From Chitinophagales bacterium (GTDB taxonomy: Bacteria > Bacteroidota > Bacteroidia > Chitinophagales > Chitinophagaceae): a stretch of 64,000 bases of DNA. The translations under genes were made by a program, and so were the position numbers. The notes below the pieces were generated by a model. The model was not told where the DNA came from. It saw nothing but the letters and a program-made list of their open reading frames with translations, and did no database searches. Below, piece by piece: positions 9,347 to 18,150 of this stretch (position 1 is its first letter; every line of letters starts with the position of its first letter). The stretch spans positions 182,095-246,094 of the forward strand of contig JAFLBJ010000003.1 in NCBI GenBank assembly GCA_017303415.1. Direction: 5' to 3'.

Positions 9347-10795
9347 TTATAATTTGATGCCCTGGCCTTTATAAAATTCCAGCAGTTTCATTTTAAATAC
9401 AAAATCATATTGCGAGTACAATACCTGGAAGCGCGCGCGCTGCAGGTTGGTCTGACTCGTCACCAGTTCAAAAGAAGAAAGCAGGTTCAGGTCATACCGC
9501 TTCCGGGCATAGTCATATGACCGTTGCGCTGTAGCAAGTGAAACCTTATCGGCATTGAACTTTTGCATGGAGATCATGGCGTCGTTGTACGCTTTATAAA
9601 TATCCTGTTTCAATTGCAGGTCGCCATTTTGCTTTTGCAATTCAAACTGGCGGATATTCAATTTCGCCCTTTCCCAATTGGTACGGGAAGCCTTTCCATT
9701 GAAGATCGGTACGTTCAGGTTGAGGGTGATACCCTGACCAAAGTTGGTCCGCATCTGTTTGCCAAATGCATCGGGTTTGACCACGGTCACCACCGTATTG
9801 CCATTGACCACAATGGGTCTTTCCACATCATAAAAAGTACCGCCGTTATTGGCCCGTAACCCGGAAGATGTATATCCGGTGATCACCTGGTCATATATCG
9901 GTACATCTTTAAATGAAACATAGTTGGAATACAGACTACCGCTGGCGCTGATGGAAGGATAGAGCCTTCCTTTAGCCGCTTCAGCTGATTTGCGGGCAGC
10001 CAGCAATCGCAGTTCATTTACTTTTTGCTGGGGCAAATTGGCCATGGCAGATGCGTAAACTGTTTCAGGTAACAGATCGGCCAGGGCTTCCAATGGAATC
10101 TGGTCCACAGGCGGTGTAGCCACATCAAAGGGAGTGGATGCATCCATCGCCAGTAATGCCTTTAATTGAAGGATGAATGCCTGTACACTTCCTTCCGCCG
10201 TGATATAGGAAGAACTGTCACGCGCCAACTGGGCTTCCAGTTCGGCGGCATTCAATTCGGGAAGTGATCCGGCGCTCACGCGTTTCCGTGTGTCATTCAA
10301 TTGCGCACGGGAAATGTCCACCTGCGCTTTGGCAATATTCGCTTGTTCCCGGGCCAGCAGCACTTGCAGATAAGCTACGGCCACATTGAGGGAAATATCA
10401 TTCTGTATTTTTTTAACCTGCTCCCGCTCTGCCTCATAGCTGATGCGGTTGGCTTCTACGGTGTTCTTCTGGGTAAACCAATTGAAAACGGTCACCTGAC
10501 TTTGCAGGCCTACACCCGAGCTGAAGATATTGTTGTTTTCAAATACACCGGTGGTGGGGTTTTCCGCCAAACCAAATCGGAAACCGGCATTGCCACCAAA
10601 ATTCAAAGAGGGGATCCGATCGGCATTGCTTTGCTTATAGGTCAGTTCGGCTATACGGGCCGTGATATCCTGTCCTTTTACCGAAATATTATTGGCCAGT
10701 GCGTAGTCCACGCATTTGCGCAGGTCCCATTTTTCCTGTGCTGCCATGGATTGAAAAAGCAACAGGGCAGCAGCCAGTTTGAGGTAATTTTTCAT
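9347..10795 (-). CDS. TolC-family outer membrane efflux protein
   Basis: A 482-residue protein with a signal peptide (MKNYLKLAAALLLFQSMAAQ), the family opening KWDLRKCVDYALANNISVKGQDI, and two repeats of long amphipathic helices rich in A, Q, L and N. The C-terminal repeat contains AYNDAMISMQKFNADKVSLATAQRSYDYARKRYDLNLLSSFELVTSQTNLQRA, with the SSFELVTSQTNLQRA segment typical of TolC proteins. It forms the outer-membrane and periplasmic channel of a tripartite exporter. First gene of the tolC-hlyD-gpsA run. Confidence 0.92.
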   Translation of the reverse strand: MKNYLKLAAALLLFQSMAAQEKWDLRKCVDYALANNISVKGQDITARIAELTYKQSNADRIPSLNFGGNAGFRFGLAENPTTGVFENNNIFSSGVGLQSQVTVFNWFTQKNTVEANRISYEAEREQVKKIQNDISLNVAVAYLQVLLAREQANIAKAQVDISRAQLNDTRKRVSAGSLPELNAAELEAQLARDSSSYITAEGSVQAFILQLKALLAMDASTPFDVATPPVDQIPLEALADLLPETVYASAMANLPQQKVNELRLLAARKSAEAAKGRLYPSISASGSLYSNYVSFKDVPIYDQVITGYTSSGLRANNGGTFYDVERPIVVNGNTVVTVVKPDAFGKQMRTNFGQGITLNLNVPIFNGKASRTNWERAKLNIRQFELQKQNGDLQLKQDIYKAYNDAMISMQKFNADKVSLATAQRSYDYARKRYDLNLLSSFELVTSQTNLQRARFQVLYSQYDFVFKMKLLEFYKGQGIKL

Positions 10796-10864
10796 GATGA
10801 GGCAAATTTAGGTCAAATGGTTTTGCTTATTACTGAATTGTGACAAACGGATGAGAAAAATTAC

Positions 10865-12037
10865 CTATCTGATCGAAGAAAATCCCTGTTCGAGGTCTTT
10901 TATCAGGTAGTCCGGTTCTTCCAGGCCCACATACATCCGGATATACCGGTGTTCGGGATTGGCCGGATCGAATTCAGCGGGTTTCAGACCTGCACATTTG
11001 GGAATGACAAGGCTTTCGTGCCCGCCCCAGCTTACGGCCATCAGGATATGTTTCAGGGACTCACAAAATCGGACGATCTCCTCCATATTTTTTGTCTTCA
11101 TCACAAACGTAAACAACCCAAAGGCATCCTTCATCTGGGCCCGGGCCAGTTCATACTGGTCAAAATCAGGGTCAAAGGGGAAGATCACCCGTTCTACCTG
11201 GGGGTGGGCTTTGACAAATTCCACGACTTTTCGGGTACTGGCAGAAATTCGTTCCAACCGGGTTGGGAGGGTACGCAGTCCGCGAATGAGTAGCCAGGCA
11301 TTAAAGGGCTGTATCCCCGATCCGATATTGAGGTATTCACTATCAAATATTTTCTTCATCATGGCGTGGGAACCGGAGAGTACTCCACCCAGGGTATCAC
11401 TATGTCCGGAAATGTATTTGGTCGCCGTTTGCATGGACAGGTCGATCCCCATAGGGGCCGTTTGCTGATACAATGGAGTGCAGTAGCTATTGTCAATAAG
11501 GGTGATGATATTCTTTGAGCGGGCAAAGGCCGCGATGGACCGGATATCCTGCAAAGCAAAATCCCAGCTATTGGGAGATTCCAGATAATAAAAGGTCGTA
11601 TTGGATTGGGTGGCTTCAAAATAATTCGTCGTTGTACGACCATCCACATAGGTGGTGGTAATACCAAACCGGGGCAGGATATTGTCAAACATCTTTTGCG
11701 CCCAGGTATATGGTTTAGCGACAGATACGATATGATCCCCGGATTTTACATTTGCCAAGACAGCCGCAAATATGGCGGCCGCACCATTATTAAATACCAG
11801 ACAATCCTCGGCCCCATCAAGCGCGGCTAATTTTTTCCGAAGAATATCCACGGTAGGGTTCAATCCCCGGCTATAGAGGTAACCCCCCATTTCATCTTCA
11901 AAAGCCCGGTGCAGGTCTTCGACCTTTCGGAAAGCAAAATTGCTGGTTTGGATAATGGGTGGGGAAACGGCATTGAAGTACTGGTCTCTTTCCTCCCCCC
12001 ATTCATTGATGATCTGGGAAATATCCATCTCAGACAT
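10865..12037 (-). CDS. Cys/Met-metabolism PLP-dependent lyase (cystathionine gamma-synthase / methionine gamma-lyase family)
   Basis: A 390-residue fold-type I PLP enzyme. The SRGLNPTVDILRKKLAALDG segment, the FNNGAAAIFAAVLA PLP-phosphate region, LIDNSYCTPLYQQT with its aspartate, and SMQTATKYISGHSD with the Schiff-base lysine at about residue 207 are all present. It handles C-S bonds of cystathionine, homocysteine or methionine; the substrate cannot be fixed from sequence. The start codon overlaps the stop of the upstream amino-acid permease gene by 8 bases, so the pair is translationally coupled and may form an uptake-and-breakdown unit. Confidence 0.88.
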   Translation of the reverse strand: MSEMDISQIINEWGEERDQYFNAVSPPIIQTSNFAFRKVEDLHRAFEDEMGGYLYSRGLNPTVDILRKKLAALDGAEDCLVFNNGAAAIFAAVLANVKSGDHIVSVAKPYTWAQKMFDNILPRFGITTTYVDGRTTTNYFEATQSNTTFYYLESPNSWDFALQDIRSIAAFARSKNIITLIDNSYCTPLYQQTAPMGIDLSMQTATKYISGHSDTLGGVLSGSHAMMKKIFDSEYLNIGSGIQPFNAWLLIRGLRTLPTRLERISASTRKVVEFVKAHPQVERVIFPFDPDFDQYELARAQMKDAFGLFTFVMKTKNMEEIVRFCESLKHILMAVSWGGHESLVIPKCAGLKPAEFDPANPEHRYIRMYVGLEEPDYLIKDLEQGFSSIR

Positions 12038-13358
12038 GTTTTTTATTATAAAAAATAAAATATATCCCCAGGAATAAGCTGAGCAAGCCTACACCGATCA
12101 GTGCGGCCTTTACATCTTTAATAACCACGCCTACCGCGATCATAAAATAACTAAAAACAAAAAAAGCGGCGAGCATGGGGGTGAACCGGTTCCAGGTTCC
12201 GGTGACCATGGCCTCATTGGTTTTTCTTTTTCTTAAGATAAAAAGGGTGGCCGCGGAGGTGCTCATGCCAATGCTATCGAGAAACATGGTAAAGTTGAGA
12301 ATATTATCCACCCCTTTTCCAAAAAAAGTAACCACAATGGTGACAATGGAGAAGGTGGCCAGCCCAGCCACCAGGGCTTCGGTTTTGGGATGCCGGTAGG
12401 AAAATATTTTGGGAAACACTTTATCCTCACTCATAGCATACATCACCCGGGGATTGCTCATCAAGAGAATATTTACATAGGCGAGAACGGAGATGAACAT
12501 CAGCGCGTCAAAGACCTTGCCGCCGGCCTTTCCAAACCAGGCTTCACAAAGCAAGGCTCCGATGGCGGAGGCATTTTTCATTTTATCATAACCGATCACC
12601 TGGGTATAGGCCACATTGATCAATAAATAAAGCAGGATAACGATCAGGATACCGATGATGATACCCTTGGGGATACTGGTGGGTGATTTGGCTTCACTGC
12701 CAAAATTGATGGTTTGCTGGTATCCTCCATAGGCAAAACAGACCGGTATCAGCGAGATCAGAAACAGGGATACGGCATCTTTATCGGCCAGGGTAAAAAG
12801 GGGAGATCCCTCCTCGTACCCATGTGGCTCGATCACCACGCCTTTGAGCACACTGGCAATAAGCAATACAACCAATCCCACTTTAACAATGATCAACACA
12901 TTCTGGGTACGGCTGCTTGTTTTTAACCCAAATAAATTGACCACAAAAAACATAGCCACGGCCACGATGGCGACCATGGTATTAAAGAATACCCCACTGG
13001 GTTTGCCGTATAGAAGGTCGCTTACATAGTCGGCGCCGATCAGGGCTACCACGCCCAGGGAGGCGGCATTACTGATGAGTATGATGGCATTGACGGAAAA
13101 CCCGACGGCCGGGTGGTAACATTGGGCAAATACTTTGTAATACCCGCCCATGGCCGGAAGGCGCTGCCCGATCTCCGCATAGGTAAGCGCACCACACAGT
13201 GCAATGACCCCACCGGCGATCCAAAGCAAGAAAAAGATGGAGCTGGTACCAGAGGTAGCGGCTACCGAGGCCGGGTTGCGAAAGATCCCCATTCCGATGA
13301 CGAGGGAAACAACAATAAGGCTGATGTCAAACAGGTTGAGTTTGTTCTTGGCAGTCAT
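12030..13358 (-). CDS. APC-family amino acid permease
   Basis: A 442-residue membrane protein from ATG 13358. The N-terminus (NLFDISLIVVSLVIGMGIFRNPASVAATSG) is the first transmembrane segment of the APC superfamily with its unwound G-M-G-I-F motif, followed by GALTYAEIGQRLPAMGGYYKVF and about twelve hydrophobic segments. The frame is open upstream to 13643, but that extension is translated from an intergenic repeat array and is rejected. It overlaps the PLP-lyase gene by 8 bases, which suggests that its substrate is a sulfur amino acid. Confidence 0.87.
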   Translation of the reverse strand: MTAKNKLNLFDISLIVVSLVIGMGIFRNPASVAATSGTSSIFFLLWIAGGVIALCGALTYAEIGQRLPAMGGYYKVFAQCYHPAVGFSVNAIILISNAASLGVVALIGADYVSDLLYGKPSGVFFNTMVAIVAVAMFFVVNLFGLKTSSRTQNVLIIVKVGLVVLLIASVLKGVVIEPHGYEEGSPLFTLADKDAVSLFLISLIPVCFAYGGYQQTINFGSEAKSPTSIPKGIIIGILIVILLYLLINVAYTQVIGYDKMKNASAIGALLCEAWFGKAGGKVFDALMFISVLAYVNILLMSNPRVMYAMSEDKVFPKIFSYRHPKTEALVAGLATFSIVTIVVTFFGKGVDNILNFTMFLDSIGMSTSAATLFILRKRKTNEAMVTGTWNRFTPMLAAFFVFSYFMIAVGVVIKDVKAALIGVGLLSLFLGIYFIFYNKKHV

Positions 13359-13371
13359 GGGTGAAAGATAG

Positions 13372-13503
13372 GGTAAAATCTCTTCGTGTGCTTCGTGGTT
13401 CTTTGTGTCCTTTGTGGTACGTGAGGCAAGTCTTGCGTAGGAGGACACGAAGGACACAAAGAACCACAAAGGACACAATGGACACAATGGACACAAAGGA
13501 AAT
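13372..13503. repeat. Inverted repeat of 9-base words (GGACACAAA type)
   Basis: Between two divergent genes. The left arm (13378-13428) reads CTTCGTGTG, CTTCGTGGT and then CTTTGTGGT-like words. The right arm (13441-13503) is the complement, with repeated AGGACACAA and TGGACACAA units spaced nine bases apart. The centre is about 12 bases. The array ends about 17 bases before the TonB receptor start, so it lies in its 5' untranslated or promoter region. This word family is seen in many environmental bacterial genomes; its role is unknown. Confidence 0.75.
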
Positions 13504-13519
13504 GGTCTATTTTTGAGGA

Positions 13520-15598
13520 ATGAGATCGGGAATAATAATCGCTTTTTGTCTTTCCGTAAAAATGGTAACGGCACAGGAAGAAAGGGATTCGGTGAAGGCC
13601 CTCGAGGAAGTAACCGTGCGGGCCTTTGAGCAACATGGGGCAAAAAGAAATTCGACTACTGCCGTCATCCGGGTCATTGAGCCGCAGCCAGCCCTCTGGA
13701 ACAACAAGACCTCCCTCGTATCCGCATTCAATACTGTTCCCGGTGTACGGATGGAGGAAAGATCGCCCGGTAGTTATCGCATCAATATGCGGGGAAGTTC
13801 TTTGCGTTCGCCCTTTGGTGTCCGCAATGTAAAAGTGTATTGGAATGATATCCCGGTGACCGATGCCGGTGGGAATACCTATTTCAATCAATTTGCCATT
13901 AATAATTTTTCGTTTATCGAGGTCAATAAAGGTCCGGCTGCGAGTATGTATGGGGCCGGCACCGGAGGTCTTATCCTGGTCAGCAGCCTCGAACGGTGGA
14001 AGCCGGGTGTATCACTGGAATATATGACCGGAAGCTATGGCTTGCAGAACCTTTTTGCTTCAGCCCAATTTGGGCGAAAAAGCAAACTGGGAGATTCACT
14101 GGGTTGGGTCTCGCAAAACCAGGTGACCTATTCCCATAATGAAACCGATGGTTACCGGGCACAGAGCCGGATGCGCCGGGATAATATCAGTTGGGAATCG
14201 AAATTGAACGTTTCTGACCGGCAACAGATTCGCGCTTCGCTGCTATATTCCGATCTCTATTATCAAACACCCGGTGGACTGACCTATACCGAATACCTGG
14301 CCGATCCGCGCGCGGCACGTCCGGCAGTGGGGGCTTTTCCATCAGCCGTCAATGCCAAAGCCGCTATTTTTCAAAAAACACTTACGGCCGGATTTACCAG
14401 TGAATACCAGATCAACAGCCACCTGCTCAACCGTACCACCTTGTATGGGGCACATGCAGAAGTCAGCAATTCGGCGGTGCGCAACTATGAACGCAGAAAG
14501 GAACCCGGTTGGGGCGGGCGGAGTGTATTTGTTTTTCTCAAAAAAAATGAGGGGAGAGAATTTCAGGCTGTGACCGGTGCCGAATTTCAAAAAGGATATT
14601 TCAATACCCAGGTATTCAGTAATCAGGGTGGTCATCCTGATACAGTGCAGACCAACGACGATATCGCCTACACCACTTATAGTCTGTTTGCACAGGCACA
14701 TTATTCCATGCAAGATTCCTGGTTGTTTCTGGCCGGTGTCAGTGTAAATAAAACAAAAGTGGGTTTTACCCGGTACAGCGCAACACCGGTTTGGCAGGCA
14801 GATCGCACGTATAAAAATGAGATCGCCCCGCGCTTGTCGGTGAAAAAGACCTTCCGCAACGATCTTTCGATATCGGCTATCCTTTCCCGTGGTTTTTCCC
14901 CTCCTACCATCTCCGAATTACTGCCTTCTACGGGGGTTATCAGCACCGACCTGGAAGCGGAATATGGTTGGAACCGTGAGTTGACCCTGCAGCATCGTTT
15001 ATTTAAAAAACGACTTGATGTTACGATCACCGCTTTTTCTTTTACCTTAAATAAAGCCCTTGTACAGCGGCGCGATATTTCAGGCGCAGATTATTTCATC
15101 AATGCCGGTAAGGTCAATCAGCGGGGGATTGAATCCAGCCTGCGGCATTTACTCTTTTTTCCAAAACGGTCTTTGATTGATTACCTGGACCTACAAGGGG
15201 CATTCACCTACCACCATTTCCGTTACGGTTCTTTTATCCGGGGCAGTGATGACTTTACCGGGAAAACAGTTCCCTCTGTTCCTTCGCAAGCTTATTCGAT
15301 GCTGGCATATGTAATTCTAAAAAATGGTTTATATCTCTCTCTGAATTTTTATGCAGCATCGAAGATCTATTTGAATGATGCGAATACGGCTGTAGCTTCT
15401 CCCTATGAAATTATAGGAGGGCGTATGGGTTGGAAAACAAGCAAGAAGAAAAAATGGAACTTTGATCTGTATGTGGGAGGTGATAACTTATTGAATGAGA
15501 ACTACAGCTTGGGAAATGATATTAATGCGGCTGGTGGGAGGTATTTTAATGTGGCGTATGGAAGAAATCTGTTTGTCGGCGTGATGCTTAACCGCTAA
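13520..15598 (+). CDS. TonB-dependent outer membrane receptor
   Basis: A 692-residue receptor. It has a signal peptide (MRSGIIIAFCLSVKMVTAQ) and a TonB-box-like VTVRAFEQ near residue 35. The plug domain contains NTVPGVRMEERSPGSYRINMRGSSLRSPFGVRNVKVYWNDIPVTDAGG and the plug end VNKGPAASMYGAGTGGLI. A beta-barrel ends in FVGVMLNR. It lacks the CarboxypepD-like and SusC features. The plug resembles FecA-like siderophore receptors, but the ligand cannot be named. It is followed by a repeat hairpin and then the cobalamin riboswitch, so it is not obviously part of the B12 regulon. Confidence 0.88.
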   Translation: MRSGIIIAFCLSVKMVTAQEERDSVKALEEVTVRAFEQHGAKRNSTTAVIRVIEPQPALWNNKTSLVSAFNTVPGVRMEERSPGSYRINMRGSSLRSPFGVRNVKVYWNDIPVTDAGGNTYFNQFAINNFSFIEVNKGPAASMYGAGTGGLILVSSLERWKPGVSLEYMTGSYGLQNLFASAQFGRKSKLGDSLGWVSQNQVTYSHNETDGYRAQSRMRRDNISWESKLNVSDRQQIRASLLYSDLYYQTPGGLTYTEYLADPRAARPAVGAFPSAVNAKAAIFQKTLTAGFTSEYQINSHLLNRTTLYGAHAEVSNSAVRNYERRKEPGWGGRSVFVFLKKNEGREFQAVTGAEFQKGYFNTQVFSNQGGHPDTVQTNDDIAYTTYSLFAQAHYSMQDSWLFLAGVSVNKTKVGFTRYSATPVWQADRTYKNEIAPRLSVKKTFRNDLSISAILSRGFSPPTISELLPSTGVISTDLEAEYGWNRELTLQHRLFKKRLDVTITAFSFTLNKALVQRRDISGADYFINAGKVNQRGIESSLRHLLFFPKRSLIDYLDLQGAFTYHHFRYGSFIRGSDDFTGKTVPSVPSQAYSMLAYVILKNGLYLSLNFYAASKIYLNDANTAVASPYEIIGGRMGWKTSKKKKWNFDLYVGGDNLLNENYSLGNDINAAGGRYFNVAYGRNLFVGVMLNR

Positions 15599-15602
15599 GA
15601 CT

Positions 15603-15785
15603 CAAAGACGAGAGAGATTCACGGCAGAGAACAAGAGGGCGCGGAGTTTCGCAGAGTTTTTACCGCTTAGTCGCCATGACGCATAAGTACGCCATTGATA
15701 AATTAAATAGTTAATAACTAAATCCTTTCTCTGCGTAACTCCGCGTCCTCTTGTTCTCTGCGGTAAATCCCTTGCGCGCCCATGC
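15603..15785. repeat. Inverted repeat of GCAGAG/GCGGAG words
   Basis: The left arm (about 15618-15659) and the right arm (about 15727-15770) are reverse complements over some 40 bases with few mismatches. They share GCAGAGAACAAGAGG and CGCGGAGTT blocks phased at nine bases, and the centre is about 65 bases. It sits directly after the TonB receptor stop and can serve as its terminator. No coding capacity is evident. Confidence 0.75.
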
Positions 15786-15846
15786 GCAAAACCCAACATT
15801 GTTGAAAACTTTTGAAATAAACCCATTTTCTCTCTCTACATTTGCA

Positions 15847-16020
15847 CCGACCTGGTTCCTCCAACGAGGATGAAAAGGGAAACCGGTGTAAATCCGGTGC
15901 TATCCCCGTAGCTGTAAGTCCCGCTTATGCGGTCCAGTCACAAAGCCACTGCACGCCTCCAGCGTGTCGGGAAGGCGGTTGGACCGGGACAAGCCAGAAG
16001 ACCTGCCAGATCAGCAATAC
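15847..16020 (+). promoter_or_regulatory. Cobalamin riboswitch
   Basis: Class hallmarks are present in order. GGGAAACCGGTGTAAATCCGG runs into GCTATCCCCGTAGCTGTAAG (15877-15918), a variable stem-loop with CGGTC/GGACCG pairing follows, and the B12-box GCCAGAAGACCTGCC lies at 15993-16007. The element ends about 105 bases before the start of a BtuB-like receptor. It should lower expression of that receptor when cobalamin is plentiful. The downstream expression platform may be the hairpin over the start codon listed separately. Confidence 0.95.
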
Positions 16021-16098
16021 TTATTTGCTTTCGGGTGAAAAGCAGGAGATGTAAAAGTCGAGGGACATTTATATTTCTTACTCTTTTAGTTTCCGGAA

Positions 16099-16154
16099 GC
16101 AGTCACAAAAAAATTTTTTCTAAAAATGAAAAGAAAATTTTTTGCCGTGACTGC
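16099..16154 (+). promoter_or_regulatory. Hairpin enclosing the btuB start codon
   Basis: GCAGTCAC at 16099-16106 pairs perfectly with GTGACTGC at 16147-16154, which lies inside codons 8-10 of btuB. A-rich and T-rich tracts inside can pair further in several registers, leaving ATG 16126 in the loop. It lies between the riboswitch aptamer and the gene and could be a translational off-state. The pairing is seen; the role is inference. Confidence 0.45.
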
Positions 16155-18066
16155 CCTGATCGCCATCGGCAGTCCGCTTCTCGCGCAACAAGACAGCTCC
16201 ATTCTCAACCTGGATGAAGTGGTGGTCACCGCTTCCAAGACGCCCCAAAAACAAAGTGCTACGGGCAAGGTCATCACAGTCATTACCAAAGAACAACTGG
16301 AAAAAAGTGCCGGCAAATCCTTGGCCCAGGTACTGAATGAACAGGCTGGTGTGGTTGTCAATGGCTCTTTGAACAATCCAGGCAGTGTGCAAACTCTTTT
16401 TCTCCGTGGTGCTTCCAATGGCCGGGCCCTGATCCTGGTGGATGGTATTCCGGTAAATGATCCTTCTACCATTACCAATGATTTTGACCTCAACCATTTC
16501 TCCATTCAGGATGCAGAGCGGATCGAGATCTGCAAGGGCGCACAATCCACACTCTATGGCAGTGATGCCATTGCAGGCGTGATCAATATCATTACCATTA
16601 AAAAAGATCTCAAGACCCCTTTTGGTTTTAAAACAACCAATAGCGTGGGTAACCGTAACAGTATCCGCAATCAGTTTCAGGGATATGGAAAGGCGGGCAA
16701 GTTTCAGTACATTGCCCGGTTCTCGAATTATTCAACCGATGGGTTCTCTTCCGCCACCACTCAAAATGGAAATAGCGGATTGGAAAGGGATGGCTACGAT
16801 GGCCATACGGCCAATGCCTCGCTGCAATATGAATCGGGTACCGGCTTTTCCATTCGTCCTTTTGTACAATACAGCCGTTACCAATCCGATGTAGATGCCG
16901 GGGTATTTGCCGATGACCGGGATTATTGGATCCGTAATAAGAATATCACCAGCGGCGTGAACCTCCGGTATCAAAAAGGACGCGTGACCCTGGTGGGTAA
17001 TTATCAGTATGGCGAGCTATCCCGCATTTATCTTAATGATAGTTTACATACGCCTGGTTTTACCTTGTTTGAAGACAACCGGTATGATGGCCGCACGCAG
17101 TTTGCCGAATTCTTTGGAAATATCCGGTTGAATAAATTCGCCAGCTTACTGGCCGGCACCGATTATCGTTGGGGAAACATGAGCCAGTACTATTATTCCG
17201 TCAGTGGGTTTGGGCCCTACCTCAGCCAGTTCAATGATACATCGATGAATCAGGTATCCGGATATGCTTCCTTGTTTCTTCATTTTCTGAATGAGGACCT
17301 GAATATTGAATTAGGAGGGCGACTGAACAGTCATTCCAAATACGGCGGTAACAGTACATTCACCATCAATCCATCCTATCGCATCAATGCGCATTTCAGG
17401 GCTTTTGGCAGTGTGGCCTCGGGTTTTAAGGCCCCGACCATCTATCAACTGTTTGATGTATTCAGCGGTACCCCTTCCTTAAATCCCGAACGTTCCATCA
17501 ACTATGAATTGGGTATTCAGCATACCGGAAAAAAATGGAGCAACCGGATCGTTTACTTCTATCGGGACATTGACAATGGGTTGGATTTTGATTATAACAG
17601 TTTTGTGTACTTCAACTTTGTAAAACAAAAAGTACATGGTGTAGAATATGAATTCACCGCGCAGCCTACGGAAAAATTAACTCTTTCCGGAAGCTATACT
17701 TTTTTAGGTGGGAAGGAAACCACCCAAAGCCGGAAGAATTTTTCCGACACCACCTATAATTATTTATTACGCCGCCCACAGCATGCGGTCAATTTCACAT
17801 TAGGGTATCAGTTCAATAAAAAACTGGATGCTTCCCTCACCGCCCGAAGCATCAGCAAACGTTATGACCTGGGGGGTTATCAAATGGAAGATGTGGTACT
17901 GGATGGATATTTCCTGCTCAACGCACATATCCAGTACAAGTGGAAAGAGCATATCCGGTTTTTTGCCGATGGCCAAAATCTGTTGGACAAAACGTTTTTT
18001 GATCTCCGTGGATACAATTCGCTGCCGTTTACGGTTGTTTGTGGATTAGCAGTTGATATTAAATAA
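16126..18066 (+). CDS. btuB: TonB-dependent vitamin B12 receptor (BtuB-like)
   Basis: A 646-residue receptor with signal peptide MKRKFFAVTALIAIGSPLLAQ, TonB box DEVVVTASK (near residue 30), plug motifs LNEQAGVVVNGSL, LFLRGASNGRALILVDGIPVNDP and EICKGAQSTLYGSDAIAGVINIIT, and a barrel ending FTVVCGLAVDIK. The plug strongly resembles E. coli BtuB. The assignment to corrinoid uptake is supported by the cobalamin riboswitch immediately upstream. No btuFCD transporter lies in the window. Confidence 0.9.
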   Translation: MKRKFFAVTALIAIGSPLLAQQDSSILNLDEVVVTASKTPQKQSATGKVITVITKEQLEKSAGKSLAQVLNEQAGVVVNGSLNNPGSVQTLFLRGASNGRALILVDGIPVNDPSTITNDFDLNHFSIQDAERIEICKGAQSTLYGSDAIAGVINIITIKKDLKTPFGFKTTNSVGNRNSIRNQFQGYGKAGKFQYIARFSNYSTDGFSSATTQNGNSGLERDGYDGHTANASLQYESGTGFSIRPFVQYSRYQSDVDAGVFADDRDYWIRNKNITSGVNLRYQKGRVTLVGNYQYGELSRIYLNDSLHTPGFTLFEDNRYDGRTQFAEFFGNIRLNKFASLLAGTDYRWGNMSQYYYSVSGFGPYLSQFNDTSMNQVSGYASLFLHFLNEDLNIELGGRLNSHSKYGGNSTFTINPSYRINAHFRAFGSVASGFKAPTIYQLFDVFSGTPSLNPERSINYELGIQHTGKKWSNRIVYFYRDIDNGLDFDYNSFVYFNFVKQKVHGVEYEFTAQPTEKLTLSGSYTFLGGKETTQSRKNFSDTTYNYLLRRPQHAVNFTLGYQFNKKLDASLTARSISKRYDLGGYQMEDVVLDGYFLLNAHIQYKWKEHIRFFADGQNLLDKTFFDLRGYNSLPFTVVCGLAVDIK

Positions 18067-18150
18067 GGAATAAGAAACAAAAAATAAGCAATAAGAAAAG
18101 AGAGGATTATCCTTTTTTTCTTATTGCTTATTTTTTTCTTATTCCTTATT
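18067..18150. repeat. A+T-rich hairpin of 7-base GNAATAA words
   Basis: Directly after the btuB stop: phased words GGAATAA, GAAACAA, AAAATAA and GCAATAA (18068-18095), then the reverse complement at about 18110-18150. It separates two convergent genes and ends in a T-rich run, so a bidirectional terminator is plausible. The right end touches the 3' end of the phosphatase gene. Confidence 0.65.

Noticed and set aside
13359..13643. Upstream extension of the APC permease
   Set aside because: The added residues are translated from a repeat array and from the TonB receptor gene on the other strand; ATG 13358 begins exactly at the family's normal N-terminus.
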